A stretch of 64,000 nucleotides of DNA from Microbacterium sp. PM5 (GTDB taxonomy: Bacteria; Actinomycetota; Actinomycetes; Actinomycetales; Microbacteriaceae): assembly GCF_003293595.1 (NCBI RefSeq), contig NZ_CP022162.1, forward strand, positions 1,023,737-1,087,736, in the 5' to 3' direction. Of this stretch, positions 25,021 to 34,482 are shown one piece after another. Each line of letters begins with the position of its first letter. Position 1 is the stretch's first letter. The notes under the pieces were generated by a model. The model made no database searches, was not told where the DNA came from, and was given only the letters and a program-made list of their open reading frames with translations. The position numbers and the translations under genes are program-made.

Positions 25021-26409
25021 ATGAGCTTCGATTCCGGTCTGCTCGCGCCCCCACCGCTGCTGCGGACGCTGGCGGCCGCCGACGCGCCCTTCCCCGGAGA
25101 TCTCCGCGCGGGCACTCCACCGACCGTGTGGGTGCCCGTGCAGGATCTTCCGAGCGAGATCTGGCGCGTGCGCGGCGGCGAGCATGTGCTGACCCCCGCT
25201 GATCTGGCGCGCACACCCGACGGCCACGCCGCGCTCCTGCCGCACTGCCCGCACCGACTGATCGCGCTCGTTGCCGGACGGGCGTGGGAGGCGGGAGCCA
25301 TCGTCACGGCTGCCGTCAGTGTGCTGCGCGGCGCGGCAGAAGCCGAGAGGTGCGGATTCACCGTCGGCTCCTGGTGGGTGGACACCGAGGGGTGTCCACT
25401 TCTCGCTCCGACCGGAGCACCCTGGCAGGCCGATACGGTCGCACTGCTCAACGAACTCGCCGAGGCGGCCGCACCGGGTCTGCGGCACGCCGTGCGGGAG
25501 GCCGCCGCACTGATCGGCGTGGGCCACACGACGCCGGCTCGGCGCGAGCGTGTGGAGGATGAGCTGTTCGCCGCCGCCGAACCGACGCCGCTGCCCACCG
25601 CGGGCACTGCCGAAGGCGCCGCGGGCGTGCCCGCCCCACGTCACGCGGCACGTCTCGCGGCACGTCTCCCGGCACGTCTCGATGGCGCCGACGACGACCT
25701 TCCGCCCGATGCGGCGAGATGGGTCGCGCCGCTCATGGATCATGACCTCGCCGCTCGTGCTCTGGGCGTGCTCGGCGATGTCCGCTCCGCGCTGCGACGG
25801 ACAGTGACGGCGCGTCGTGGGCGCGGCCTCGCGACGGCACGACACCGGGCGGGAGCCCTCACCACGTCAGCGAGGAAAGCGGCAACGCGCAAGGATGGTG
25901 TGCCGCGCACCCACCGGCGATCGCCGCTCCTGCTCGCGGCCGCCATCGCTGCCGTCATCATCGTGGCCGGGCTCGCCTGGCCTGACGGCGAGATGGCCTC
26001 TTCGGCGCCGCCGGAGTCCGCCGTCTCCCCACCGTCCCCGGATCAACCGACGCTTTCCACGCCGGCAGCGATGTCCGATCCCCCAGCAACGGATGCCGGG
26101 ACACCCGCACCGTCGGACGGCATCGACGACAGCGGCACCGCGCGACGCCTGCTTTCCGATCTCGCGTCGTGCGTCCGGGCGCAGAAGGCGGATTGCTCCG
26201 TCTTTCTGGAAGACCCCGGAGTCGGGATCCCTGACGCAGGCGTCGTGGGAAACATCGGTGAGCGCGAGGTCACCCTCGTCGACGAGTACGGCGGAGTCGC
26301 CGCATACCGTGTTACCGGCGGAGAGCAGCCGGACCAGGTGCTCGTTCTCGTGCAGATGGACGGGAAATGGCTGATCCGCGACGTGTACGACGTCGCGGAT
26401 CAGCCATGA
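25021..26409 (+). CDS. membrane-anchored protein of unknown function
   Basis: This encodes 462 aa. I do not recognise a family. Residues 1-290 are cytoplasmic and Ala/Arg-rich, with several His/Cys/Trp residues (LLPHCPHRLIALV, SWWVDTEGCPLLAPTGAPW). One membrane span follows (SPLLLAAAIAAVIIVAGLAW, about 302-321), then a Pro/Ser-rich linker and a small extracytoplasmic domain of about 85 aa with two cysteines (LASCVRAQKADCSVF), resembling NTF2-like folds at the end (VLVQMDGKWLIRDVY). Inside the gene a 12-bp unit GGCACGTCTCGC is repeated three times (25647-25682). No clear ribosome site precedes the ATG at 25021; upstream starts exist but cross the DUF4191 promoter. The last codons form a 17-bp inverted repeat. 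Confidence 0.65.
   Translation: MSFDSGLLAPPPLLRTLAAADAPFPGDLRAGTPPTVWVPVQDLPSEIWRVRGGEHVLTPADLARTPDGHAALLPHCPHRLIALVAGRAWEAGAIVTAAVSVLRGAAEAERCGFTVGSWWVDTEGCPLLAPTGAPWQADTVALLNELAEAAAPGLRHAVREAAALIGVGHTTPARRERVEDELFAAAEPTPLPTAGTAEGAAGVPAPRHAARLAARLPARLDGADDDLPPDAARWVAPLMDHDLAARALGVLGDVRSALRRTVTARRGRGLATARHRAGALTTSARKAATRKDGVPRTHRRSPLLLAAAIAAVIIVAGLAWPDGEMASSAPPESAVSPPSPDQPTLSTPAAMSDPPATDAGTPAPSDGIDDSGTARRLLSDLASCVRAQKADCSVFLEDPGVGIPDAGVVGNIGEREVTLVDEYGGVAAYRVTGGEQPDQVLVLVQMDGKWLIRDVYDVADQP
25647..25682 (+). repeat. three tandem 12-bp repeats within the 462-aa gene
   Basis: GGCACGTCTCGC, GGCACGTCTCCC and GGCACGTCTCGA follow each other in frame and encode repeated Ala-Arg-Leu units. Confidence 0.65.
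26367..26407. terminator. 17-bp perfect hairpin spanning the end of a coding region
   Basis: ATGGCTGATCCGCGACG (26367-26383) pairs with CGTCGCGGATCAGCCAT (26391-26407) around a 7-nt loop. It lies in the last 14 codons of the 462-aa gene and reaches into its stop codon. The neighbouring sucB is convergent, so it may end transcription in both directions. Confidence 0.65.
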
Positions 26410-26435
26410 AGTGTGCCCGCCGGCGGGGCGTCCGC

Positions 26436-28139
26436 TCAGATCCCGAGGTTGGCCTCGAAGTCGGCCGTCTCGAGGCGAGTCTTGACCGCGCCGAGGAAGC
26501 GGGCCGCGTCCGCGCCGTCGACGATGCGGTGATCGTACGACAGGGCCAGGTACACATAGGAGCGCACTGCGATCGCCTCGACGCCGTCGACCTTCACCAC
26601 ACCGGGTTCCTTGACGACCGCGCCGGTCCCGAGAATCGCGGACTGGGGGAGGAACACGACCGGGGTGTCGAAGAGCGCGCCACGAGAACCGGTGTTGGTC
26701 ACGGTGAACGTGCCGCCGGCGAGCTCGTCGGGCTTCAGCTTGTTGTCGCGCGTACGGGCGGCGAGGTCAGCGATCTCCGACGAGATCCCCGCCAGCGTCT
26801 TGGTGCCCGCGTCACGGAGAACGGGAGTCAGCAGCCCGCGCTCGGTGTCGACCGCGATCGAGATGTTCTCGGTGGCGGGGTAGACGATGTCGGTGCCGTC
26901 CACCGTGGCGTTGATCACGGGGAACGCCTGCAGCGCCTCGGCGGCCGCGAGCACGAAGAACGGAAGGAACGACAGCTTGCCGCCCGTCTTCGCGACGAAG
27001 TCCTTCTGCACCGCCGTGCGGTACGAGGCGACCTTCGTGACGTCGACCTTCACGACGGTGGTGAGCTGAGCCGTCTGCTGCATCGAGGCGACCGCGCGCT
27101 CCGCGAGAACCTTGCGAAGACGGGACATGGGCTGAGTCGTCCCGCGCAGCGGCGAGACCTCGAGCGGCGCCGGAGCCGCCGGAGCGGGCGCGACGGCCGC
27201 GGGTGCGGCCTGAGCGGCCTCGGCCGCCTTGAGCACATCTTCCTTGCGGATGCGGCCACCGACCCCGGTCCCCGTCACGGAGGCGAGATCGACACCCTGC
27301 TGCTGCGCGAGTCGGCGCACCAGAGGGGTGACGTAGGTCGTCGCGTCGTCGGCGGATGCCGTGGCCGGAGCAGGCGCGGCGGCCGGAGCGGGCGCCGCGG
27401 CCGGAGCGGGCGCAGCAGCCGGAGCGGGCGCCGCGGCCGGAGCGGGCGCAGCAGCCGGAGCGGGCGCCGCAGCCGGAGCGGGAGCGGCGGGAGCGGGCGC
27501 GGCCGGTGCCGGAGCAGCGGGCGCGGGGGCGCCCGAGCCGATGCGGGCGAGCACCGCACCGACGGCAACCGTCTCATCCTCCGCGACGAGGATCTCCTGC
27601 AACGTCCCCGCAACCGGCGAAGGGATCTCGGTGTCGACCTTGTCGGTCGAGATCTCGAGAAGCGGCTCGTCGACCGCGACCTCGTCACCGATCTGCTTCA
27701 GCCAGCGCGTCACTGTTCCTTCGGTGACGCTCTCGCCCAGCTCGGGGAGAACGACATCCTTCGCATCGCCCGACGGTGCGGGAGCGGAGGCAGCGGCCGG
27801 GGCCGGGGAAGCCTCCTCAGCAGCGGGCGCCGCTTCTGCCGGTGCCGCCTCAGCGGCGGGCTGCTCGGCCGCCGGAGCGTCGTCGGACGGAGCCGCAGCG
27901 GAGCCGTCTCCGATCTTGGCGAGAACAGCGCCGACCTCGACGGTCTCGTCCTCGGCGACCAGGATCTCCTCGATGACGCCGCTGACGGGGGAGGGGATCT
28001 CGGTGTCGACCTTGTCGGTCGAGATCTCGAGCAGCCCTTCGTCGGCCTGGATCGTGTCACCGACCTTCTTGAGCCAACGGGTGACCGTTCCCTCGGTGAC
28101 GCTCTCTCCGAGCGCGGGGAGGACCACGGATGTGCTCAT
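26436..28139 (-). CDS. sucB: dihydrolipoyl acyltransferase, E2 of a 2-oxo acid dehydrogenase
   Basis: This encodes 567 aa. Two lipoyl domains carry the lipoylated Lys in [14 protein letters not shown] (about residues 38-51 and again near 135). An Ala/Pro-rich linker follows, then the E3/E1-binding domain ([19 protein letters not shown]) and the catalytic domain ending [19 protein letters not shown] with the active-site His and Asp. Actinobacterial E2 proteins of this type serve pyruvate and/or 2-oxoglutarate dehydrogenase; which one cannot be told here. AAGGAG upstream supports ATG 28139; the longer frame to 28202 lacks homology. It is last in a pepA-lpdA-sucB unit. Confidence 0.92.
   Translation of the reverse strand: MSTSVVLPALGESVTEGTVTRWLKKVGDTIQADEGLLEISTDKVDTEIPSPVSGVIEEILVAEDETVEVGAVLAKIGDGSAAAPSDDAPAAEQPAAEAAPAEAAPAAEEASPAPAAASAPAPSGDAKDVVLPELGESVTEGTVTRWLKQIGDEVAVDEPLLEISTDKVDTEIPSPVAGTLQEILVAEDETVAVGAVLARIGSGAPAPAAPAPAAPAPAAPAPAAAPAPAAAPAPAAAPAPAAAPAPAAAPAPAAAPAPATASADDATTYVTPLVRRLAQQQGVDLASVTGTGVGGRIRKEDVLKAAEAAQAAPAAVAPAPAAPAPLEVSPLRGTTQPMSRLRKVLAERAVASMQQTAQLTTVVKVDVTKVASYRTAVQKDFVAKTGGKLSFLPFFVLAAAEALQAFPVINATVDGTDIVYPATENISIAVDTERGLLTPVLRDAGTKTLAGISSEIADLAARTRDNKLKPDELAGGTFTVTNTGSRGALFDTPVVFLPQSAILGTGAVVKEPGVVKVDGVEAIAVRSYVYLALSYDHRIVDGADAARFLGAVKTRLETADFEANLGI
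27364..27535. repeat. 18-bp tandem repeats coding the Ala-Pro linker of E2
   Basis: About seven units of the type GCCGGAGCGGGCGCAGCA (+ strand) follow each other, coding Ala-Pro-rich flexible linker on the other strand. Copy number could vary between strains. Confidence 0.8.
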
Positions 28140-28238
28140 GACTGTGTCTCCTTCAGAAGTTCGATGTCCGACAACTAGCTTAGTGACCCTCGCGAGGGCC
28201 AAGCGGTGACGTGTCGGACGGGGCGGGAAAAGTGGGTG

Positions 28239-29618
28239 TCAGAGTGCGTGCAGAGGCTTGCCGGCAAGCGCGAGGAATGCCTCGCCGAGCGCCTCGCTCT
28301 GCGTCGGGTGCGCGTGCACGTAGGGCGCGATGTCTTCAGGGTGGGCTTCCCAGGCGACGGCCAGCTGGCCTTCGCTGATCAGCTCGCCGACGCGATCGCC
28401 GACCAGATGGACGCCGATCACGGGCCCGTCAACCAGTCGGACGATCTTGACGATGCCCCCGGTGCCGATGATCTCGCTTCTGCCGTTGCCGGCCAGGTTG
28501 TACTCAGAGACCGCAACCCTGTCGCCGTGTGCGGTTCGCGCGGCTGCCTCCGTGATCCCGACGGACGCCACTTCGGGGTGCGAGTAGGTGACCCGCGGGA
28601 TGCTCTGCTCCGCGACCACGACGGGTCGGAGGCCGGCGATCTCCTCGGCCACGAAGATCCCCTGCTGAAAGCCACGGTGGGCCAGCTGTAAGCCGGGGAC
28701 GATGTCGCCGGCCGCCCAGACGTGCGGGACAGATGTGTGGAGGCGCTCGTCCACGCTCACGAAGCCGCGCTCGAGAACCACGCCGGCCTCATCGAACCCC
28801 ATCCCGGCCGTTGACGGCCCGCGTCCGACCGCCACGAGGAGATAGTCCGCGGTCAGTTCGCTGCCGTCGGACAGGACGATCGAGACCTCGGCATCCGTCT
28901 GCGAAACGGAGGCGAAGCGAGAACCGAGTCGAGCGACGATTCCGCGTTTGCGGAAGGCGCGCTCCAGAGCCTTACTCGAGGCGACGTCCTCTGCCGGCAC
29001 GAGGTGGTCGAGCGCCTCGACGATCGTGACATCCGCCCCCATCGATCGCCACGCGCTGGCGAACTCGACGCCGATGACGCCGCCACCGAGCACGATGACG
29101 GAAGCGGGAACCTCAGCGAGCGCGAGTGCCTCTTCACTGGAGAGGATCCGGCCCCCGATCTCGATGCCCGGAAGCGTACGCGTGTGCGAGCCCGTCGCGA
29201 GGAGCACGTCGGTTCCGCGATAGGTGACCTCGCCCACCGCGACACCGGGTCCATCGCCATCGACGACCAGCCGCCCCTCACCGGCGACAACCGTGATCCC
29301 GCGTGCTTTGATGAGGCCGGCGAGCCCCGCGAACTTCTTGGCGACGATGCCCTCGCGGAAGGCGGTGACCCCCGCCACATCGATGCCCTCGAACGTCGCC
29401 GCCACGCCGACGCTCGCCGCATCACGGACAGCGTCGGCGATCTCCGCCGCGTGCAGGATCGCCTTGGTCGGGATGCAGCCTCGATGCAGGCATGTACCGC
29501 CGAGTTTGTCTTTCTCGACGATGACGACCGAGCGCCCGAGCTCGGCTGCACGGATCGCCGCGGCGTATCCGGCCGACCCGCCGCCCAGAACGACGAGATC
29601 GGAGTGGTGTGCGGTCAT
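28239..29618 (-). CDS. lpdA: dihydrolipoyl dehydrogenase (E3)
   Basis: This 459-aa flavoprotein reoxidises dihydrolipoamide of the E2 protein, passing electrons to NAD+. An FAD-binding motif LVVLGGGSAGYAAAIRAAEL begins at residue 8. The redox-active disulfide is GGTCLHRGCIPTK, the NAD-binding motif VIVLGGGVIGVEFAS. The C-terminal His-Glu pair lies in HAHPTQSEALGEAF. The ATG overlaps the pepA stop (ATGA), and sucB follows 99 nt later, so the three are probably co-transcribed. E1 is not in this window. Confidence 0.95.
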   Translation of the reverse strand: MTAHHSDLVVLGGGSAGYAAAIRAAELGRSVVIVEKDKLGGTCLHRGCIPTKAILHAAEIADAVRDAASVGVAATFEGIDVAGVTAFREGIVAKKFAGLAGLIKARGITVVAGEGRLVVDGDGPGVAVGEVTYRGTDVLLATGSHTRTLPGIEIGGRILSSEEALALAEVPASVIVLGGGVIGVEFASAWRSMGADVTIVEALDHLVPAEDVASSKALERAFRKRGIVARLGSRFASVSQTDAEVSIVLSDGSELTADYLLVAVGRGPSTAGMGFDEAGVVLERGFVSVDERLHTSVPHVWAAGDIVPGLQLAHRGFQQGIFVAEEIAGLRPVVVAEQSIPRVTYSHPEVASVGITEAAARTAHGDRVAVSEYNLAGNGRSEIIGTGGIVKIVRLVDGPVIGVHLVGDRVGELISEGQLAVAWEAHPEDIAPYVHAHPTQSEALGEAFLALAGKPLHAL

Positions 29619-31084
29619 CGTGCGTCTCCTTCGACGAATGCGAGCAGCGAGCGGACGGTCGCCGCGGTGGGCCCCTTGTCCGTCGCGCCGGTCGCGGATT
29701 TCGTGCTCCCGCTGCCGGCGATGTCCAGGTGCACCCAGGGGATGCGAGGTGCGTCCGCGTCGTCGGAGACGCGCCCGACGAACCGCTGGAGGAACAGCCC
29801 GGCGAAAAGCGAGCCTCCCGACGGGTCCCCGATCTTCGCATTGACCAGGTCGGCGATAGGGGAGTCCAGCTCCTCCTCCATGTGAGCCGGCAGCGGCAGC
29901 GGCCACGCCAGCTCGTCTGCGGCCTCCGCCGCGTCGAGATATTCGGCGACGGCATCCTCTGAGCCCATGACCCCCGTGTGGCGAGAACCGAGCGCCACCG
30001 AGATGGCTCCGGTCAGCGTGGCCACGTCGACGATCACGTCCGGATGCGTGCGACTGGCAGCGACGAGGCCGTCGGCGAGGACGAGCCGCCCTTCGGCGTC
30101 GGTGTTCAACACCTCGACGGTGGTCCCGCCCAGAATCCGCAACACGTCCCCGGGCCGCGTCGCTCGTCCCGAGGGCATATTGTCAGCCAAACAGAGCCAT
30201 CCCGACACGCGCACCGGAAGACGAAGCTGTGCGGCCGCGCGGACGACGGCGAGCACGGTCGCGGCCCCGGCCATGTCGTACTTCATGCCCACCATTCCCG
30301 CGGCCGGCTTGAGCGAGAGGCCGCCGGTATCGAAGGTGATGCCCTTGCCCACGATCGCGACGTGGCGCTCGGCATCCGCGGGTGCGTAATCGAGTCGCAC
30401 GAGACGCGGGGGGCGGTCCGATCCCTGACCGACACCGAGGATGCCCCCGTAACCGTCGGCGGCGAGCTGCTTCTCGTCCAGGACGACGACGTCCACGGGG
30501 AGTTCTGACAGCGCGGCCCGAGCAGCGTCCGCGACATCCTGCGGGCCCAGCCACTCGGCCGGGGTGTGCACGAGGTCCTTGACGAGTGCGGCCGCATCGC
30601 CGACGACCTGCGCACGAACCAGCGCCGAGGGGACCGTGGTTCCTTCACCGCGGATGATCACGTGTGACGCACGCGCAGGCGAGGCAACCGACTTGTATCC
30701 GTCGAAGCGGTACGCGCCGAGCGCTGCACCCTCCGCGACTGCTCCCCACCCGTCCTCATCGACTCCCGGGACCTCGATGGCCACGGTGTCGAAGCCGGTG
30801 GTGGTCCGCAGTGCGGCGCCGACCGCCTCACGCAGGGCGGCGGTGTCGGGCGAGGGCCCCGTGCCGACCACGATCAGGGGCAGTGACGTCGCTTCCGGGG
30901 CGTACGCGCGCACCGTGCTGCCGAGCGCACCCGAGAAGCCGACGGCTTCCAGGGCCGAGGCCAGGCCCGGCCACTGCGCGAGCGCCCCGCGATCGTGGTC
31001 GAGCGGTGGGAGGGCGAGCACGAGGGCATCGGCCTTCGTCTCACGCAGCGGATCGGTCGTGTACGACAGCTCGGGAAACGCCAT
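29615..31084 (-). CDS. pepA: leucyl aminopeptidase (M17)
   Basis: This encodes 489 aa of the M17 cytosol aminopeptidase family, a two-metal enzyme removing N-terminal residues from peptides. The catalytic domain shows VGKGITFDTGGLSLKPAAGM (metal and Lys ligands), MKYDMAGAATVL, the signature NTDAEGRLVLADGL, and DVATLTGAISVALG. Start ATG 31084 is preferred over 31093 because TAGGAT ends 7 nt before it (leaderless); GGAGG also lies there but is too close. Its stop overlaps the lpdA start by 4 nt. Confidence 0.93.
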   Translation of the reverse strand: MAFPELSYTTDPLRETKADALVLALPPLDHDRGALAQWPGLASALEAVGFSGALGSTVRAYAPEATSLPLIVVGTGPSPDTAALREAVGAALRTTTGFDTVAIEVPGVDEDGWGAVAEGAALGAYRFDGYKSVASPARASHVIIRGEGTTVPSALVRAQVVGDAAALVKDLVHTPAEWLGPQDVADAARAALSELPVDVVVLDEKQLAADGYGGILGVGQGSDRPPRLVRLDYAPADAERHVAIVGKGITFDTGGLSLKPAAGMVGMKYDMAGAATVLAVVRAAAQLRLPVRVSGWLCLADNMPSGRATRPGDVLRILGGTTVEVLNTDAEGRLVLADGLVAASRTHPDVIVDVATLTGAISVALGSRHTGVMGSEDAVAEYLDAAEAADELAWPLPLPAHMEEELDSPIADLVNAKIGDPSGGSLFAGLFLQRFVGRVSDDADAPRIPWVHLDIAGSGSTKSATGATDKGPTAATVRSLLAFVEGDAR

Positions 31085-31196
31085 GACCTCCATCCTAGGT
31101 TTGCGCCGTCCGGGACCGGCGACGCCCGATGGCGGCGAGCCGCGCGCGGCGTGTTCGCTGTCAGCGGCACGCGGGCCTCCGCCTGAGGAAGGCTCG

Positions 31197-31202
31197 TACA
31201 GT
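31197..31202 (+). promoter_or_regulatory. -10 box of the leaderless PAC2 gene
   Basis: TACAGT ends 6 nt before the ATG at 31209. Confidence 0.55.
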
Positions 31203-31208
31203 TGTCTC

Positions 31209-32177
31209 ATGCCCCTGAGCGGTCCCCTTTACGAGCGTGTGGTGTCGGCCCCACCGGTCCCTGCCGGCCTTCCGCTGGTGATCGTGCTGACGGGCTTCAC
31301 GGATGCCGGTGGCGCCGTCTCGCAGATGGTGGAGATGTTCCGCGACGACCTCGAGCCGGCTCCGATCGTGAGGTTCTCGGCCGACGTGCTGCTCGACTAT
31401 CGTGCGCGGCGTCCGACGATCACTTTCGACGCCGACCATCTCGCCGACTACCGTCCGCCCCGGCTGGAACTCTCACTGGCGCACGATGCCCTCGGGCAGC
31501 CGTTCGTTCTCCTGGCCGGCTACGAGCCGGACTTCGCCTGGGAGGCGTTCACCGAGACCGTCGTGGGCCTCGCCGAAGGACTGCAGGTGTCGACGGTGAC
31601 GTGGGTGCACGCCATTCCCATGCCCGTGCCGCACACACGGCCGATCGGCACGACCGTGAGCGGGACGCGCGCCGACCTCACACAGGCGCACTCCGTGTGG
31701 CAGCCCCACACGCAGGTGCCGGCGACGGTCGGTCATCTGTTGGAGCACCGCTTCGCCCAGAGCGGCGCCTCCGTCGCCGGATTCGTGCTCCTCGTGCCGC
31801 ACTACCTCGCCGACACGGACTACCCGGCCGCCGCACTCGCGGGATTGGACAGCCTGTCGGTGGCCAGCGGCCTCGTCTTCAACGTCGACGACGTGCGCGA
31901 GGAGAACCGGGAGTATGTCGCGAAGGTGGACGACCAGGTGGAGGGCAACGCCGAACTGACCTCCATGCTGCACGCTCTCGAAGAGCGGTACGACGCCTAC
32001 ATGGCCGGATCGAACCTCGGCCAGCCGATCATCCACCCCGGCGATCTGCCCAGCGCGGACGAGCTCGCCGCAGAGCTGGAGCGCTTCCTGGCCGACCGTC
32101 GCACCGACGATCACCGCCGGGACGACGACCGCCGCGGCGACGAGTGGCGAGGCGACGACCGCCGCGGTCGACGCTGA
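31209..32177 (+). CDS. PAC2 family protein
   Basis: This encodes 322 aa of the PAC2 fold, related to proteasome assembly chaperone 2 and found in proteasome-bearing and other actinobacteria. Signs are LPLVIVLTGFTDAGGAVSQM near the N-terminus, DYRARRPTITFDADHL, and ATVGHLLEHRF in the second half. The last 25 residues are an unusual Arg/Asp repeat tail (DDHRRDDDRRGDEWRGDDRR). The bacterial role is not established. The start is fixed by a leaderless -10 box. It is divergent from pepA. Confidence 0.88.
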   Translation: MPLSGPLYERVVSAPPVPAGLPLVIVLTGFTDAGGAVSQMVEMFRDDLEPAPIVRFSADVLLDYRARRPTITFDADHLADYRPPRLELSLAHDALGQPFVLLAGYEPDFAWEAFTETVVGLAEGLQVSTVTWVHAIPMPVPHTRPIGTTVSGTRADLTQAHSVWQPHTQVPATVGHLLEHRFAQSGASVAGFVLLVPHYLADTDYPAAALAGLDSLSVASGLVFNVDDVREENREYVAKVDDQVEGNAELTSMLHALEERYDAYMAGSNLGQPIIHPGDLPSADELAAELERFLADRRTDDHRRDDDRRGDEWRGDDRRGRR

Positions 32178-32383
32178 GCGGAATGCCCACCGTCCCCGCG
32201 ACGTTATGGATGCTGTGGGGATCCTGATGGACTGTTGCGCACGGTCTGTCCGATGATGTATGCGACAATGGATCCCTGACCCGTTGTCGAATCGCGGTCG
32301 GCTCGTGACGAGGCGACCACGGACTTGACAAGGGTCTTACTCCTGTCCGAAAACCCGACGCCTGCGTCGGTGAAAGGCAAGAC

Positions 32384-33718
32384 GTGACCTCAGGCACGAA
32401 GACCACCCGCTCCCGCAAGGTCGAGGAGGAGGAAGCCACGGAGTCCGCCACGGAACAGGCGACGACCACGACCGCCGCCAAGAAGGCGGCGTCGAAGACT
32501 CCGGCCAAGTCGAAGGCGGCCCCGAAGAAGGCGTCCAAGAAGACGGCGTCCGATGACGACGAGGAGATCGACGACGACGTCGAGCTCGACGACACCGACA
32601 TCGAGGACGCATCGGACGACGATTCCGGCGACGACGCCGCCGAGTCATCGACCGGGGCGACCGACAAGAAGGGCGATGACGACGAGGACGATGAGGACGG
32701 CACCACGAAGCCGGCCTTCTCCGAGCCCCTTCCCACCGGCGCCATCGTCATCTCCTCGAGCGACGAAGACGATGTCCCTGTCTACTCGACGCAGATCACC
32801 GGCGCGACCGCCGATCCGGTCAAGGACTATCTGAAGCAGATCGGCAAGGTGCCGCTGCTGAACGCGGCCGAAGAGGTCGAGCTCGCAATGCGGATCGAGG
32901 CGGGGCTGTTCGCCGAAGAGAAGCTCTCGCACATGTCGGCGTCGGAGAAGTCCAGCCAGCTCGGCCTGGATCTGCAGTGGGTCGCACGCGACGGCCAGCG
33001 CGCCAAGAGCCACCTGCTCGGGGCCAACCTGCGTCTGGTCGTCTCGCTCGCCAAGCGCTACACGGGTCGCGGCATGCAGTTCCTGGACCTGATCCAGGAA
33101 GGAAACCTCGGTCTGATCCGCGCGGTCGAGAAGTTCGACTACACCAAGGGCTTCAAGTTCTCCACGTACGCGACGTGGTGGATCCGTCAGGCGATCACGC
33201 GCGCGATGGCCGATCAGGCACGCACCATCCGTATCCCGGTGCACATGGTCGAGGTCATCAACAAGCTCGCCCGTGTGCAGCGGCAGATGCTGCAGGACCT
33301 CGGACGCGAGCCCACGCCCGAGGAGCTCTCGCGCGAGCTGGACATGACGCCCGAAAAGGTCATCGAGGTGCAGAAGTACGGCCGCGAGCCGATCTCGCTG
33401 CACACCCCGCTCGGCGAGGACGGCGACAGCGAGTTCGGTGACCTCATCGAGGACACCGAGGCCGTCGTTCCGGCGGATGCCGTCGGGTTCACCATGCTGC
33501 AACGCCAGCTCGAGTCCCTTCTGGACTCGCTGAGCGAGCGCGAGGCAGGCGTGATCCGCATGCGCTTCGGCCTGGGCGACGGACAGCCCAAGACGCTCGA
33601 CCAGATCGGCGACACCTTCGGCGTGACACGCGAGCGGATCCGTCAGATCGAATCGAAGACCATGGCGAAGCTCCGTCACCCCTCGCGGTCGCAGTCGCTG
33701 CGGGACTATCTCGAATGA
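32384..33718 (+). CDS. sigA: primary RNA polymerase sigma factor
   Basis: This 444-aa protein is the housekeeping sigma-70 factor. The N-terminal 145 residues are Lys/Ala-rich then strongly acidic ([20 protein letters not shown]), as in actinobacterial HrdB/SigA. Region 1.2 is [20 protein letters not shown]. Region 2 contains [20 protein letters not shown] and the -10-reading helix [20 protein letters not shown]. Region 4 has [16 protein letters not shown] and [23 protein letters not shown] 32384 follows GAAAGG. It overlaps the next gene by 4 nt (ATGA). Confidence 0.96.
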   Translation: MTSGTKTTRSRKVEEEEATESATEQATTTTAAKKAASKTPAKSKAAPKKASKKTASDDDEEIDDDVELDDTDIEDASDDDSGDDAAESSTGATDKKGDDDEDDEDGTTKPAFSEPLPTGAIVISSSDEDDVPVYSTQITGATADPVKDYLKQIGKVPLLNAAEEVELAMRIEAGLFAEEKLSHMSASEKSSQLGLDLQWVARDGQRAKSHLLGANLRLVVSLAKRYTGRGMQFLDLIQEGNLGLIRAVEKFDYTKGFKFSTYATWWIRQAITRAMADQARTIRIPVHMVEVINKLARVQRQMLQDLGREPTPEELSRELDMTPEKVIEVQKYGREPISLHTPLGEDGDSEFGDLIEDTEAVVPADAVGFTMLQRQLESLLDSLSEREAGVIRMRFGLGDGQPKTLDQIGDTFGVTRERIRQIESKTMAKLRHPSRSQSLRDYLE

Positions 33719-34416
33719 GCGCCGAGGTCCCCAATGACGGCAAGGCGCTCACTGTCACCGTCGAGGGGACGACGTTCGCACGGATTCCGATCCGTACGCG
33801 CGTCGTCATGCCCGGCGACAGCCTCGATGAGGTGATCGCGGAGTACGCGGCCGACCAGGTGACGGACGGCGACCTGCTGTTCATCACCGAGAAGATCGTC
33901 GCGATCACGCAGGGCCGTTCGTATACGCTGGACGAGATCCGACCGCGTCGCCTGGCTCGATTCCTGTCGAAGTACGTGACGAAGACCTCTTACGGCATCG
34001 GGCTCGGCATGCCGGAGACGATGGAGATGGCCCTTCGGGAGTGCGGTACCCCGCGCATCCTCTTCGCTGCGGCGATCAGCGCGGTGACGAAGGCGTTCGG
34101 ACGCCGGGGCGACTTCTACCGCATCGCCGGCGACAAGGCGCGTGCGATCGATGGTCCGACCAACGGCACCATCCCGCCCTACGACCGTGCGGTCGTTCTG
34201 GGCCCGACGCGCCCGGCCGAAGTGGCCGCACGCGTCAAGTCGCTGCTCGGCCGGAACGTTCAGGTCGCGGTCGTCGACATCAATGACATCGGCGGGAACA
34301 TTCTCGGCTCCACACTCGACAGGGCAGGGGAGCGTCAGCTCGTGCGGATCCTTGCCGACAACCCTCTGGGCCAGGGCCGCGAATCCACCCCCCTCGGAAT
34401 CATCCGGGCGGCGTGA
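33715..34416 (+). CDS. CofE-like protein (F420-0:gamma-glutamyl ligase family)
   Basis: This encodes 233 aa related to the CofE/FbiB ligase domain that adds glutamate to coenzyme F420. Visible family features are [40 protein letters not shown] and [16 protein letters not shown]. No other F420 gene is in the window, so the substrate is open; related stand-alone proteins are common in actinobacteria. Its ATG overlaps the sigA stop, so it depends on sigA transcription. A strong terminator follows 17 nt after the stop. Confidence 0.8.
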   Translation: MSAEVPNDGKALTVTVEGTTFARIPIRTRVVMPGDSLDEVIAEYAADQVTDGDLLFITEKIVAITQGRSYTLDEIRPRRLARFLSKYVTKTSYGIGLGMPETMEMALRECGTPRILFAAAISAVTKAFGRRGDFYRIAGDKARAIDGPTNGTIPPYDRAVVLGPTRPAEVAARVKSLLGRNVQVAVVDINDIGGNILGSTLDRAGERQLVRILADNPLGQGRESTPLGIIRAA

Positions 34417-34432
34417 GACCGCGCCGACAGAC

Positions 34433-34474
34433 GCGAAACGCCGGCGACCTCGTGTGAGAGCGCCGGCGTTTCGC
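34433..34474. terminator. bidirectional terminator after the sigA operon
   Basis: A perfect 14-bp stem, GCGAAACGCCGGCG (34433-34446) with CGCCGGCGTTTCGC (34461-34474), lies between convergent genes. Confidence 0.85.
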
Positions 34475-34482
34475 TTCGGCGC

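Noticed and set aside
33715..34416. Evidence for F420 biosynthesis
   Set aside because: Only a CofE-like protein is present, without cofC, cofD, fbiB or fbiC in the window; the family name does not prove the pathway.
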